From CAYMZZ01 sp964395095 (lineage in GTDB: Bacteria; Bacteroidota; Bacteroidia; Chitinophagales; Chitinophagaceae): a stretch of 64,000 nt of DNA. The notes under the pieces are model-generated. The model was not told the DNA's origin. It saw nothing but the letters and a program-made list of their open reading frames with translations, and did not search any database. A program made the translations under genes and the position numbers. Below are positions 1-8,729 of the stretch, in pieces (within the stretch, counting starts at the first letter, position 1; the number at the start of each line of letters is the position of its first letter). The DNA lies in the NCBI GenBank assembly GCA_964395095.1, contig CAYMZZ010000011.1, forward strand, positions 1 through 64,000, in the 5' to 3' direction.

Positions 1-6
1 CAGGGG

Positions 7-48
7 TGGGTCAACATGCAAGAATCCTGGGTCAACATGGCAAGAATC
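7..48. repeat. Two direct repeats resembling an IS21-family end
   Basis: Two near-identical copies lie in tandem at 7-26 and 28-48. Both read tgggtcaacatg followed by caagaatc, and the second copy has one extra g. IS21-family elements of Bacteroidota often carry several internal copies of a gggtcaa-type motif at their ends, bound by the IstA transposase. That is family knowledge recalled, not tested here. The transposase genes would lie to the left, outside the window. No inverted partner is visible inside the window. Confidence 0.35.
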
Positions 49-58
49 TACAATATAA

Positions 59-262
59 TTAAATATGCTCGACCACGGATTTGCATCCTTTGGGCTGTAA
101 ATTGAATCCGAGAGCCAATAACAAAAAGATCGAACCCTTCACATTTTGCCTGAAGGAGAGCGGGTGAAAGTCTCGTACTGTGTCCCAACCAACACGTTTA
201 ATTCTTTGTATTTCCGTATGATTGCCGTTAGAAAGTTCTGGAATGATTTTCACTTTACTCAT
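59..262 (-). CDS. Possible small ORF coupled to the Bro-N gene
   Basis: A 67-codon reading frame starts at an ATG that overlaps the stop of the upstream Bro-N-like gene in the arrangement ATGAGTAA, with a purine-rich AGAAGG just before it. That arrangement is typical of translational coupling. The product begins MSKVKIIPELSNG and has one hydrophobic stretch near residues 42-52 (FLLLALGFNL). I recognise no family. It runs towards the IS-end-like repeats and may be a chance frame or the broken end of a longer gene. Only the start/stop overlap supports it. Confidence 0.25.
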   Translation of the reverse strand: MSKVKIIPELSNGNHTEIQRIKRVGWDTVRDFHPLSFRQNVKGSIFLLLALGFNLQPKGCKSVVEHI

Positions 263-1097
263 CCTTCTTTTTTGGCTTTTCAATCCGTAAAGCAGACTTC
301 GCATTTAACGGACTCACCACTTTCTTGCCTGTTTTACTCTCCAATTCCTTTAATGCTACTTTGGCGACATTACCACCTTGATTGGCTATCTTTTTGCTTT
401 CCTCAAAATTTTTCGGGTTGACCGCCTGAGAAATATCTTTAGTGGAAGCTTCGGCAAGCATATTCAAAATGAGCTCTGTATTGGTCATATTATCCCGAAG
501 GTTTTCTTTTTTCAACCTCTTCAGAACCTTATATTCTTTAGTTGTTTTGCCAGACCATGTTTTGGTAATGATATCCGTTAGAGTTGCAAACTGTTGTCCT
601 TCATTTAAGCCTCTCCTTCTCCATTCATCAGTTAGTTCCTTTCGGATCTCTATGCTTTTCAGACGTTGGTTGATCCAGCTCTCCGAATAGCCCAACTTCA
701 AATACTGCTCCAATGCTCTGTCTATGCTAAGTTCAGGATCCTGCATTTCGTCCAATCGTTCGCGCGCCACTTCTGCCAACCAAAGCTTGAACGGCTCCGC
801 TTTCGGGGATGGGATGGATTGTATTAATCGCAACAATTGCTCCGTGTCGGCAACATCAGTCTTATAGTATTTGCCGTCGGAAGACTGCATTTTCAGTTGT
901 CCGATTTTATCGGACAACTCGCTTCCTTCTTTTTTGAGTTTTGCCTTTAGGTCACTCCAATATTTGCGGGGCCTATCCGTATTCGTCAGTACCTCTATAA
1001 CGTCCGTGATAGATACATACCACTTTTCTAATTCTTCATCCCAAATGGTGCGCACTTGCTTTTCTTCAAATAGCTGTATGGCTTCTTTTTTACTCAT
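255..1097 (-). CDS. Bro-N domain protein, phage-antirepressor-like
   Basis: This 280-residue protein has an N-terminal segment (about residues 5-100, with IRTIWDEELEKWYVSITDV-like spacing and RKYWSDLKAKL) typical of the Bro-N/KilA antirepressor group, which binds DNA. Further features are LLRLIQSIPSPKAEPFKLWLAEV and a charged C-terminus ending KPKKKDE. In the family such proteins occur in prophages, mobile elements and as stand-alone DinD-like proteins, so a DNA-binding regulatory role is inferred. I chose the ATG at 1097, which has AAGG close upstream. A TTG at 1109 in the same frame would add four residues. There are no phage structural genes beside it, but IS-end-like repeats lie just downstream, so it may be a remnant of an accessory island. 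Confidence 0.75.
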   Translation of the reverse strand: MSKKEAIQLFEEKQVRTIWDEELEKWYVSITDVIEVLTNTDRPRKYWSDLKAKLKKEGSELSDKIGQLKMQSSDGKYYKTDVADTEQLLRLIQSIPSPKAEPFKLWLAEVARERLDEMQDPELSIDRALEQYLKLGYSESWINQRLKSIEIRKELTDEWRRRGLNEGQQFATLTDIITKTWSGKTTKEYKVLKRLKKENLRDNMTNTELILNMLAEASTKDISQAVNPKNFEESKKIANQGGNVAKVALKELESKTGKKVVSPLNAKSALRIEKPKKKDE

Positions 1098-1321
1098 ATG
1101 CCTTGGCAAAAGAATTGATAATTGGGCGGGGTAATAATTTCCCCATAAAAGTAAACCTGAAATCTTCGAAGAGAACTAATAAGCTCAATTTCTTCTTTTA
1201 CAGCATTAAAGTTAAACATTTGTCCCTTTCTAAACCGAACTGCCTTGGGGGAACTTAACCTTTATCTATAGTCGATTACGCATAAATTCTATCTTAGAAG
1301 AATGACAATCGTCCAATTTGA

Positions 1322-1690
1322 TTATTCCTCAAAGTCTGGAGCGCAACCTAAGGTTTTTCGATAAGGATGTATGTATTCCCAAAACGCTTTACCGGCACTA
1401 GAAATATAATTCAGTGAATAATTAAACTTTGTACTGGATCCGACTTGATAGATATATTCTTTACATTCATAAGTATACTTCCTCTTAAAACAAACAATAG
1501 CGAAGTATTTTGTTTCAAAGCCAACTATAATTTCGTAGAATGTAACCTTGGAAATTGCTTCACTATTGTAACTAGTATATGTTGTCCCGTAGCTTGCCGA
1601 TTTAACGTACTTCATTATTTCTTCGCATGTTTGAGAATTTGCACTGATTGCCCAAAATGCGATGAATGTGAAAGCTAAATACTTTTTCAT
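1322..1690 (-). CDS. Small secreted protein of unknown function
   Basis: This 122-residue protein starts with a clear signal peptide (MKKYLAFTFIAFWAISANSQ, cleavage expected after the Ser-Gln near residue 20). The mature part of about 100 residues contains four or five cysteines. It also has a pattern YIYQVGSST...AGKAFWEYI that weakly resembles the KTSC fold (a short beta-rich domain with a conserved aromatic and an A-x-S-x-G-x-x-F pattern). That resemblance is by eye only. It stands alone between the Bro-N gene and the sulfatase gene with no operon partner, and it is probably periplasmic or extracellular. Confidence 0.6.
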   Translation of the reverse strand: MKKYLAFTFIAFWAISANSQTCEEIMKYVKSASYGTTYTSYNSEAISKVTFYEIIVGFETKYFAIVCFKRKYTYECKEYIYQVGSSTKFNYSLNYISSAGKAFWEYIHPYRKTLGCAPDFEE

Positions 1691-1993
1691 ACTACTATAA
1701 AGTTGGTTTTCTGAGGGAAAACAATAACAGGCATCGAAAAATCAATACATTGAATATTCCCAGAATTTTAGTTGAGAAAAGATGACATAACAAATATAAA
1801 TATCATGATTATCTGAACGAAACTAAAAAGTTCACGCTTCAACAATAACACACAGTACCCACTCATTTCAGTAACGCTTGCTCAAAACTTGAGGCATCAT
1901 ACCTGCTATAGAGTATCTCCCCTTTGCCGTCAACAGCATCAAAATACAAATCTTTCCGAATACTCCAAATTCCGGTTACCCGTAAACCAGGCC
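1691..1993. other. Non-coding interval, nothing recognised
   Basis: About 300 bp lie between the start of the small secreted protein gene and the end of the sulfatase gene, both on the minus strand. The stretch is AT-rich next to the small gene and becomes GC-rich at the sulfatase end. It presumably holds the promoter of the small gene. I saw no convincing terminator hairpin, RNA or short gene. Confidence 0.4.
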
Positions 1994-3607
1994 TCAAAAC
2001 GCTCGCCGATCTACCGGCCGGGCCAGGATCGTAGCCGCTTCGGCATCTTCGTACTGGCGGATCAGCCGGGCGAGCTGCTTTTCGAGGCGGCGGCGGGTTT
2101 TTTGGTAGCGCTTATCGTGGATAACGTTGTTGTTTTCGGCAGGGTCGCGCTGCAGGTCGTAGAGCTCCCAGCCCTCCACTTTTTCATAGAAGCGGATCAG
2201 CTTATAGTGGCCCGTGCTGATGCCGAAATGGGGGCTCACGGCATGTTCACCATTTTCGTAGTAATGGTAATACATGGCTTTGCGCCCCTTTTTGCGGGGT
2301 TTTTTTAATTGGGGCAGCATGCTGCGGCCCTGCATATCGGCCGGGGGGCGGATGCCGGCGATATCGAGCAGGGTGGGGCCAATATCGAGATTCATCACCA
2401 ATTGCTCATTCACCGTGCCGGGCTTTACCTGGGCGGGATAGCGAACCACCAGCGGGGTGCGGAAGGATTCTTCGTACATAAATCGCTTATCGAACCAGCC
2501 ATGCTCGCCCAGGTAAAAGCCCTGGTCGCTGATATAGATCACGATGGTATTTTGGGCCAGGCCATGCTGGTCCAGGTAATCGAGGGCGCGGCCGATATTG
2601 CGGTCGAGCGAGGCGGCGGTGGCCAGGTAGTCGCGCATATAGCGCTGGTATTTCCATTCAATGAGGGCGCGGCCCTGCGGGTTTTGTTGTTGCAGGTCGG
2701 CATAAATGGGCCGGTAATAGTCGAGCATGGCCTGCTGCTGGGCGGGGTTCATGCGTTTAAAAAATCCGAACTCCAGCATTTTTTCCCCGGTCTCATACAT
2801 CTTCAAATCATAATCCATCCGCAGGGTTTTGTCGATGGTCATATCCTGCAGCAGGGCGGCGGGCCGGCCGCTATAGTTGTCGTAAAAGTTATCGGGCAGG
2901 GGAAAGCTCACCGAATCGAAGCGGCGCAGGTCGGGGATATCGGGCATCCAGGTACGGTGGGTATTCTTATGGCCGATCACGAGGCAAAAGGGCTGGCTGG
3001 TATCGCGGCGGTTGAGCCATTGCTCGGCTTCATCCTGCACCAGGTTGGTTACATAACCCTCCTGCCGCTCGCGGCCACCGTCCATGGTGAGGAAATCGGG
3101 GTTGTAATAGCTGCCCTGCCCCGGCAAAATCTTCCAGTAATGAAAACCCTGTGGCTCCGAACCGAGGTGCCATTTGCCGATCCAGGCGGTTTGGTAACCC
3201 GCGGCGGAGAGCTCTTTGATAAAAGTATTCTGGGTACTGTCGAAGCGGTTGTTCACATTGTCGCGAAAGCCATTCTGATGGCTGTACTTGCCCGTGAGGA
3301 TCACCGCGCGGCTGGGCCCGCAGATGGAATTGGTAACATAGGCCCGATCGAAACGCATACCCTCCCGCGCAATGCGATCGATGGCGGGGGTCTGCATCAG
3401 CTTGCTGCCATAAGCGCTGATGGCCTGGTAAGCATGGTCGTCGGAAACGATCAGCAGTATATTAGGTCTTTTTTCTGTTTTTCTATTTGTCTGCGCAGGC
3501 GCAGCCAAATAGAAAAACAGAAAAAAGGTGAGCGCAGCAGCATGCGAAAGGGTAAAAAAACAAATACCCTTAAAATGCACAAATAACCGAATGTTTCTCT
3601 CTTCCAT
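1994..3607 (-). CDS. Secreted sulfatase, N-acetylglucosamine-6-sulfatase-like
   Basis: This 537-residue protein of the type I sulfatase family hydrolyses sulfate esters, probably on host or algal glycans, in the periplasm. It has a hydrophobic signal segment at about residues 16-38 (ending YLAAPAQ), the metal-binding aspartates SDD at 55-57, and the signature C96-G-P-S-R. Cys96 in this motif is the residue converted to formylglycine by the anaerobic or aerobic maturase. The stretch GKYSHQNGF follows it, and a later SDQGFYLGEHGW supplies further metal ligands. No maturase gene is visible here. The codons are GC-rich, like rmuC. Its start lies only 38 bp from the start of divergent rmuC, so the two share a very short control region. 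A 29-bp inverted repeat lies inside its signal-peptide codons. Confidence 0.9.
   Translation of the reverse strand: MEERNIRLFVHFKGICFFTLSHAAALTFFLFFYLAAPAQTNRKTEKRPNILLIVSDDHAYQAISAYGSKLMQTPAIDRIAREGMRFDRAYVTNSICGPSRAVILTGKYSHQNGFRDNVNNRFDSTQNTFIKELSAAGYQTAWIGKWHLGSEPQGFHYWKILPGQGSYYNPDFLTMDGGRERQEGYVTNLVQDEAEQWLNRRDTSQPFCLVIGHKNTHRTWMPDIPDLRRFDSVSFPLPDNFYDNYSGRPAALLQDMTIDKTLRMDYDLKMYETGEKMLEFGFFKRMNPAQQQAMLDYYRPIYADLQQQNPQGRALIEWKYQRYMRDYLATAASLDRNIGRALDYLDQHGLAQNTIVIYISDQGFYLGEHGWFDKRFMYEESFRTPLVVRYPAQVKPGTVNEQLVMNLDIGPTLLDIAGIRPPADMQGRSMLPQLKKPRKKGRKAMYYHYYENGEHAVSPHFGISTGHYKLIRFYEKVEGWELYDLQRDPAENNNVIHDKRYQKTRRRLEKQLARLIRQYEDAEAATILARPVDRRAF
3468..3527. repeat. 29-bp inverted repeat inside the sulfatase signal-peptide codons
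   Basis: The arms are 3468-3496 and 3499-3527, separated by the two bases ag. They are complementary at 28 of 29 positions (the mismatch is t3490 against c3505). The core is ctgcgc/gcgcag and the outer part is AT-rich (tttttctatttg and its complement). In sulfatase mRNA this would form a long hairpin about 80-140 nt after the start codon. Confidence 0.9.
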
Positions 3608-3645
3608 TTCAATGAAAATACTGAAATTGGCAAAAACAGCATCGC

Positions 3646-5001
3646 ATGCCTGAAATACTTTACTGGATCATCGCTTTCCTGGCGGGTGGATTATTGGGTT
3701 GGTTACTGGCGCGGATGGGAAGGGATAAAGACTTTGTGCCGCGATCGCAGGCGGAGCTACTGCAGCAGGAGCTCTCGCAAAGCCGGCAGGAGCTGGCCGC
3801 CACGCGCACGCGGGCGGAGCAATGGGAACAGCGGGTGCAGGAACTGCTGGCGGAGGGCCGGCAACTCACGGCGCTCCTGCGCGAAAGCGAAGGAAGCCTG
3901 CAACGTACCCGCGAGGAAAACCGGCAGATCCATATCCGCCTGCAGGAGCAACAGCAAAGCCTGGAGCAGGTGGGCAAAAAATTTGAATCGGAATTCCAGG
4001 TGCTGGCACAGCGTATTCTCGACGAAAAAACCAAACTCTTTACCCAAAGCCAGGAGAGCAACCTGGGGCAATTGCTGAATCCCCTGCGCGATCAGCTCAA
4101 AACCTTCAAGGAAGAATTTGAAAGCCGCTATAAGCACGAATCGAACGAACGCATTTCGCTTCGCGAGCAGATCCGGCACATGCTCGACCTGAACCAGACC
4201 CTTTCCGCACAGGCCGAGAACCTGACCCGCGCACTCACCAACAACGTGAAAAGCCAGGGCGACTGGGGCGAGAGTATTTTGGAAAGCATTTTGCAATACG
4301 CGGGTCTGCAAAAAGACCTGCATTATTTTGTGCAGGAGAGTTCGCAAAACGAAGCCGGTGATACCATTCGCCCGGATGTGATCATCAAATATCCCGATGG
4401 AAGGGCCCTTGTTGTAGACAGCAAGGTATCGCTGCTGCACTACACGCGCCTGATAGCGGCCGGCGATGAGGCCGAACGCAAGACCCAGGAAGCCCTGCTG
4501 CTGCAATCCTTCCGGCAGCATGCGGATGGATTGAGCCGGAAAAATTACCAGTCGGTAGCCGATGCGCTGGATTTTGTGCTGATGTTTGTGCCCGTGGAAT
4601 CGGCCTATATCCAGGCCATGCAGGCCGATACTACCCTATGGCAGTTTGCCTACCAAAAAAGAGTATTGCTGATCAGCCCCACCAACCTCGTGCCGGCGAT
4701 GAAGCTGGTGGCGGATCTTTGGCAGCGCGATGGAATCAGTCGCCATGCCACGGCCATTGCTGAAAGGGCCGGTAAGCTCTACGACAAGCTGGTGGGTTTT
4801 GTCGACAATTTCGACCGCGTGGGCAGCCAGTTGGAAAAAGCCAGCGAAACCTGGCGCGATGCGCAGAAGCAATTGGTGCAGGGCCGTGGCAACCTGATCA
4901 GCCAGGCCGAAAAAATGCGGGAGATGCATATCAAGACGCAGAAGAAATTGCCGGGGAATTATACGGAGCAGATGGAGGAAGAAGACGAGGAAAATTTGTG
5001 A
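3646..5001 (+). CDS. rmuC: DNA recombination protein RmuC
   Basis: This 451-residue protein fits the RmuC family. It has one N-terminal membrane segment (about residues 4-23, YWIIAFLAGGLLGWLL), a long glutamine/arginine/glutamate-rich coiled coil (about 30-190), and the conserved C-terminal nuclease-like domain. That domain includes DWGESILESIL and the motif IRPDVIIKYPDGRALVVDSKV, where the D...D-S-K pattern matches a PD-(D/E)xK core. RmuC is known to limit inversions at short inverted repeats, though its biochemistry is poorly defined. It is read divergently from the sulfatase gene, and the next gene (the eCIS ATPase) converges on it from the right. Confidence 0.93.
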   Translation: MPEILYWIIAFLAGGLLGWLLARMGRDKDFVPRSQAELLQQELSQSRQELAATRTRAEQWEQRVQELLAEGRQLTALLRESEGSLQRTREENRQIHIRLQEQQQSLEQVGKKFESEFQVLAQRILDEKTKLFTQSQESNLGQLLNPLRDQLKTFKEEFESRYKHESNERISLREQIRHMLDLNQTLSAQAENLTRALTNNVKSQGDWGESILESILQYAGLQKDLHYFVQESSQNEAGDTIRPDVIIKYPDGRALVVDSKVSLLHYTRLIAAGDEAERKTQEALLLQSFRQHADGLSRKNYQSVADALDFVLMFVPVESAYIQAMQADTTLWQFAYQKRVLLISPTNLVPAMKLVADLWQRDGISRHATAIAERAGKLYDKLVGFVDNFDRVGSQLEKASETWRDAQKQLVQGRGNLISQAEKMREMHIKTQKKLPGNYTEQMEEEDEENL

Positions 5002-5079
5002 ATTTGGGGGATTTGAGAATTTGTGAACTTGCCTACCGGCAGGCAGGTTTCGGGAATTAGGGATATTTGGTTTTTTATT

Positions 5080-6945
5080 TCATAAACTAAACGGTTTTCC
5101 TTCTTTTATCATTTCCCGGCGGATGCCATCCAGTATATCCGATAAATAAAGGATTCCCGTGGGCTTCATACCCGGCTCCGGGGCAAGGAATGATTCTTCA
5201 AATCCGGCACTTTCATACTGGTTATTTCCTGCCGTTTCAGGTATACCGTTATGCTCTTTCACCAGCGCCATCTGCTCGTAGTAGCATTCGGTGGATTTAA
5301 TGGCTGCATAATGAATCACGTTGGAAATATTGGCGCCACTTAGCTCATACTTCTTAACCAGATCCGGTATAAATACATTTTCAGCCCTGCCATTTCCAAC
5401 AGCGGCATTTGGCCGGTTCAGTTGGCACCTGATGCCTTTGGGAATTGATTTTTGCCAAATTAGTGAGCGGTGCTCTTCGTCCGGGAAAGGAAAACGCAGC
5501 ATCGAATTGAATCGGCGTATAAATGAATCATCAATATTGCTACGCATATTCGTGGCCATGATCACCAATCCGTTATAATCTTCTATACGCTGGAGCAGGT
5601 AAGACACTTCCTGATTGGCATATTTATCATGTGCATCCCTGATGCTGGTTCTCTTGCCAAAAATGGCATCCGCTTCATCAAAAAAGAGTATCCATCCTTT
5701 GTCTTCGGCACGGGCAAATAGCTGTTCCAGGTTTTTTTCCGTCTCCCCTATGTATTTGGAAACAACCATTGACAGATCAATACGAAACACTGGCCGGCCG
5801 GTAATATTTCCGAGCAAAGCGGCGGTAAGGGTCTTGCCCGTTCCGGGCGGTCCGTAAAACAGTGTGCGGTATCCTTTCTTCCAGCGCTTTCTTATTCCCA
5901 TCCGCGAGGTCAGGTCTTCCTGATACCAGAGCCAACTTAATAGCATGCTTATTTGCTCTTCCAGTTCGGGGTTGATCACTAAATCATCCCAGCCCAGCTC
6001 GGTTTCCAGTTTCCTGGCCGGGAAGCTTGTGCTGAACTCAGGTGGTATTGCCTCTCCGAAAATCATTCTGTCGAGGCAATCCTGCGACAAAATAAGCTTC
6101 CCCCCCATCAATGGTTCGCCTTTGCCCAATTCTTCGAGCCAGAGTATTTTTTTTCGGGAAAAGGCCTGATCGGAATGAAATAATTTCTGCACCTGAATTC
6201 TCCGGTCGAAATTGTGGCCAGCCAGCATAAAAAAAACAGTCTCCCCTGTGGGATAGTACCCTCTGAAATCACGGCCGCGCACAAAACCCAGTTGGGGATA
6301 TTCGCCAGGCTTTTGCAAGTGCTTGAGTATAACCTCATCGTAGTAATGAGGATATACATGTGGTACAAGCGCCATTATCAAAACCCATTTCTCATCATTA
6401 CTGATCGAAACATTGGCGGTAAGACTTTTTTCATACTTCTTTCTTTCCATGTTCCTGATCGCCGCTCTATGAAACCTGCTGCCGGCAAACCCAACTGATG
6501 CCTGACCATCCGACTCCTCCTTAACCCTATCCAAAAAACCATCTGCCATAACCGACTCAAAAAGACGTTGGTTGATTTCTGCAACAAACCTGGAATAATT
6601 TTCCGATAAACTGTAGCCACAATCACGCCAGTCTGGCACCACGGGCACCACTACTTCCCGGTGGTCATTGTTAGCAAGCCGATTCAGGCGCTGGGAGAGA
6701 AATGTCGTTAACAACATTATGATCGGCTCGTCGGCCGGAAATATGTTGGGATCTTGCTCATTGGATTGCATACTCGTATTTTTTATTGCCTGAAATGGGA
6801 TGGCTTCCTCCTTTACTGATTCCGGATTCTCACTTTTCTGTACAGGTGTTTGCGAAGGATACGGTTCAGTAGTGCTACCGGATTGCCGGTTATGCCTGGC
6901 TCGCTTATACCTGCCAAAAAATGCGCTGAGTCGCTTAAAGCACAT
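5080..6945 (-). CDS. eCIS AAA+ ATPase (Afp15/Pvc15-like)
   Basis: This 621-residue protein has a low-complexity N-terminus, a family-specific N-terminal domain (about 70-340), and a classical AAA+ module. The Walker A is G365-PPGTGK-T372, Walker B is ILFFDE (Asp423-Glu424), sensor 1 is MATNM, and the arginine finger region is FIRRFNSMLRF. In Afp and PVC systems the equivalent ATPase is required for assembly or stability of the particle and is thought to act before release. It is the last gene of the long minus-strand eCIS operon, only a few bases after the 298-aa DUF4157 gene. It is the usual terminal gene in this locus type, which supports the operon boundary at 5080. Confidence 0.92.
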   Translation of the reverse strand: MCFKRLSAFFGRYKRARHNRQSGSTTEPYPSQTPVQKSENPESVKEEAIPFQAIKNTSMQSNEQDPNIFPADEPIIMLLTTFLSQRLNRLANNDHREVVVPVVPDWRDCGYSLSENYSRFVAEINQRLFESVMADGFLDRVKEESDGQASVGFAGSRFHRAAIRNMERKKYEKSLTANVSISNDEKWVLIMALVPHVYPHYYDEVILKHLQKPGEYPQLGFVRGRDFRGYYPTGETVFFMLAGHNFDRRIQVQKLFHSDQAFSRKKILWLEELGKGEPLMGGKLILSQDCLDRMIFGEAIPPEFSTSFPARKLETELGWDDLVINPELEEQISMLLSWLWYQEDLTSRMGIRKRWKKGYRTLFYGPPGTGKTLTAALLGNITGRPVFRIDLSMVVSKYIGETEKNLEQLFARAEDKGWILFFDEADAIFGKRTSIRDAHDKYANQEVSYLLQRIEDYNGLVIMATNMRSNIDDSFIRRFNSMLRFPFPDEEHRSLIWQKSIPKGIRCQLNRPNAAVGNGRAENVFIPDLVKKYELSGANISNVIHYAAIKSTECYYEQMALVKEHNGIPETAGNNQYESAGFEESFLAPEPGMKPTGILYLSDILDGIRREMIKEGKPFSL

Positions 6946-6953
6946 GGTTGCTA

Positions 6954-7850
6954 TTATTCATTATGTTGACCTGTCGGCTTATCCTTCTTCTCTTCCTCTT
7001 CTTCTATCACCTCATCCCTTTGTGGTGTCGAAGGATTTGTATGGATACCGCTATCCTGCATTTTGTTATCGGAAGAATCTTTTTCGCCTGTTTGCTGAAC
7101 TACATGGGTGAGTTCATGTGCCAAAAGCAATTTTCCCGCTACGCTTTTCGTGTCAAATTTTCCCTGGTTGAAATAAATATCATTGCCATGGGTAAATGCC
7201 TGCGCCTGTAGTTCCTGGCTTATTTCAGCAGATTCACTATTGTCATGTATCCTTACTTCCCTGAAATCAAACCCAAAAGCTTTGTTCATATCCTTCAGTA
7301 TATTGACGGGCAATGTTTCCCCCTTTCCGGCGCCTGTCTCAATTTCATTCGATAATGCCGGTGAAACGAGCGACTCCCCAGCGCTATTTTTTTGTTCTTC
7401 CGGCAATAGTTCAGCTTTTTTCTGCAGGCTACCTAATCCACCCAATTCGTCTTTTTCCTCCCGCTCCTTTTTCTTTTGTACTTTCTTTTCTTTTTCTTCC
7501 CCAGTTTTGTTCGCTGGCTTTTCCTGTATCTCTTTGTCTTTTCGCATGCGGGCATCATTGGTGCCCAGTTTCTCATCTTCAGCCGCTGTGGGCACCCGTT
7601 GTATTCCTGTAATTGTATCCGTGGCCGCGATAGGTTTCCGGGAGGTTTTGTTCACCACTGCATCCGCAACGGCGTCGGCCTCCTTTTCGTGTTGATCGCC
7701 GGGCTCATTTACATTCAGTTTTGTTTGAAAAAATGAATTCGTTTCGTGTTCATTTGCGGCCTCATGCTGCTTGCTGAAAAAAGCATCTTTATTTCCCTCA
7801 TCATGGCTATGCGGATTGCGCTGGCGATGAACCCTGGAAGAATATGACAT
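6954..7850 (-). CDS. DUF4157 protein with HELTH motif, short eCIS-associated form
   Basis: This 298-residue protein has an N-terminal motif FQTKLNVNEPGDQHEKEAD typical of DUF4157 proteins, a highly charged Lys/Glu linker (about 100-150), and then the DUF4157 domain (about 175-253). The zinc-protease motif is HELTH at 245-249, followed by VVQQ. DUF4157 domains are characteristic of proteins encoded in eCIS loci and carried by the particles, and are suggested to be metallopeptidase-like. Unlike the 2552-aa paralogue it has almost nothing after the domain (about 45 residues ending GQHNE), so it carries no toxin module. It may be an adaptor, a processing peptidase, or a truncated cargo. It lies between the ParA-like and AAA+ genes. 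Confidence 0.88.
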   Translation of the reverse strand: MSYSSRVHRQRNPHSHDEGNKDAFFSKQHEAANEHETNSFFQTKLNVNEPGDQHEKEADAVADAVVNKTSRKPIAATDTITGIQRVPTAAEDEKLGTNDARMRKDKEIQEKPANKTGEEKEKKVQKKKEREEKDELGGLGSLQKKAELLPEEQKNSAGESLVSPALSNEIETGAGKGETLPVNILKDMNKAFGFDFREVRIHDNSESAEISQELQAQAFTHGNDIYFNQGKFDTKSVAGKLLLAHELTHVVQQTGEKDSSDNKMQDSGIHTNPSTPQRDEVIEEEEEKKDKPTGQHNE

Positions 7851-7866
7851 GGTTGATGATTTTATT

Positions 7867-8691
7867 TTAATGCAATATTGTTTGCGGTGCTGAAATGGCC
7901 ATCCCGGTATCAGTCAGAGCTGTCAGCGTTTCTATTAATTCAACGGCAAGATCATTGTAATCCGCTGCACCCGCAGAATGGGGAGCATAGGTGAATATAT
8001 CCTCTCCCCTTTTTTGTGCCATGGCCAACCTGATATCGGTATGGATAAATGTCCTGAACAATTTTTGTGGATGGCTTCTTTCGAGCCATACTTTTATTTC
8101 CCGGTTCATTTTTTTGCGGGGGCTGAAGCGGGTAAGCAGGAAACCCAGCACTTCCACGGGCAGATCCAGCATTTCCTTCATCGACTGCAGCAGGCTGAGA
8201 AAGCTCTCCACTCCTTTTTGGGGAAGAAACTCACCCTGCAAAGGAATCAGCACATAATCACTCGCTACCAATGCATTTACGGTGAGCATACCAAAAGAGG
8301 GCGGGCAGTCGAGGAAGATAAAATCATATAGCCCCTGAATCGCAGGCAGCATCCTGTTGCGTAGTGTGTATTCCCTTGCAAATTTGCTGACCAGTTCCAG
8401 CTCGGCATTCGCCAGTTCAATAGAAGAAGGAACCAGGTGCAGGCCCGATCCTGTTTGCCGGATGGCAGCAGCGAGATCGCTTTTCTGTCCACTAATCTCT
8501 TTTTTATATTCTGTATAAAAATTGGGTATGGTTTCTTCCTCCAACCCAAGCGAACAGGTAAGGTTGCATTGTGGGTCAGAATCTATCAACAGTACCGAAT
8601 AGCCTAAACGCCTGAGCGCAGCGGCCAGGTTTAGCGTGGTGGTGGTTTTTGCCGTGCCTCCTTTGAGGGTCGCGATAGATATAACGGGCAT
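7867..8691 (-). CDS. ParA/MinD-like ATPase within the eCIS operon
   Basis: This 274-residue protein of the ParA/MinD P-loop family has a deviant Walker A K10-GGTAK-T16, then NLAAALRRLGYSVLLIDSDPQCN (Walker A', switch-like) and FIFLDCPPSFG (Walker B). These proteins form ATP-dependent dimers on DNA or membrane and position cargo. No ParB-like partner is adjacent. I chose ATG at 8691 because family members begin immediately before the first strand (MPVISIATLKGG). An in-frame GTG at 8733 overlaps the stop of the 2552-aa gene and would add 14 residues. It is distinct from the chromosomal parA further right, with which it shares only the fold. A role in positioning or loading injection particles is inference from context. 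Confidence 0.88.
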   Translation of the reverse strand: MPVISIATLKGGTAKTTTTLNLAAALRRLGYSVLLIDSDPQCNLTCSLGLEEETIPNFYTEYKKEISGQKSDLAAAIRQTGSGLHLVPSSIELANAELELVSKFAREYTLRNRMLPAIQGLYDFIFLDCPPSFGMLTVNALVASDYVLIPLQGEFLPQKGVESFLSLLQSMKEMLDLPVEVLGFLLTRFSPRKKMNREIKVWLERSHPQKLFRTFIHTDIRLAMAQKRGEDIFTYAPHSAGAADYNDLAVELIETLTALTDTGMAISAPQTILH

Positions 8692-8729
8692 AGATATAGG
8701 GTTTAACTGTTTTAATTTATGATTATGGA

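Noticed and set aside
2309..3586. Long plus-strand frame opposite the sulfatase gene
   Set aside because: It is a shadow on the opposite strand of a gene with clear catalytic motifs. Its product is low-complexity and without any motif.
5030..5060. Palindrome gcctaccggcaggc after rmuC
   Set aside because: Only 4-5 bp pair on each side. Too weak to call a terminator for rmuC or the eCIS operon.
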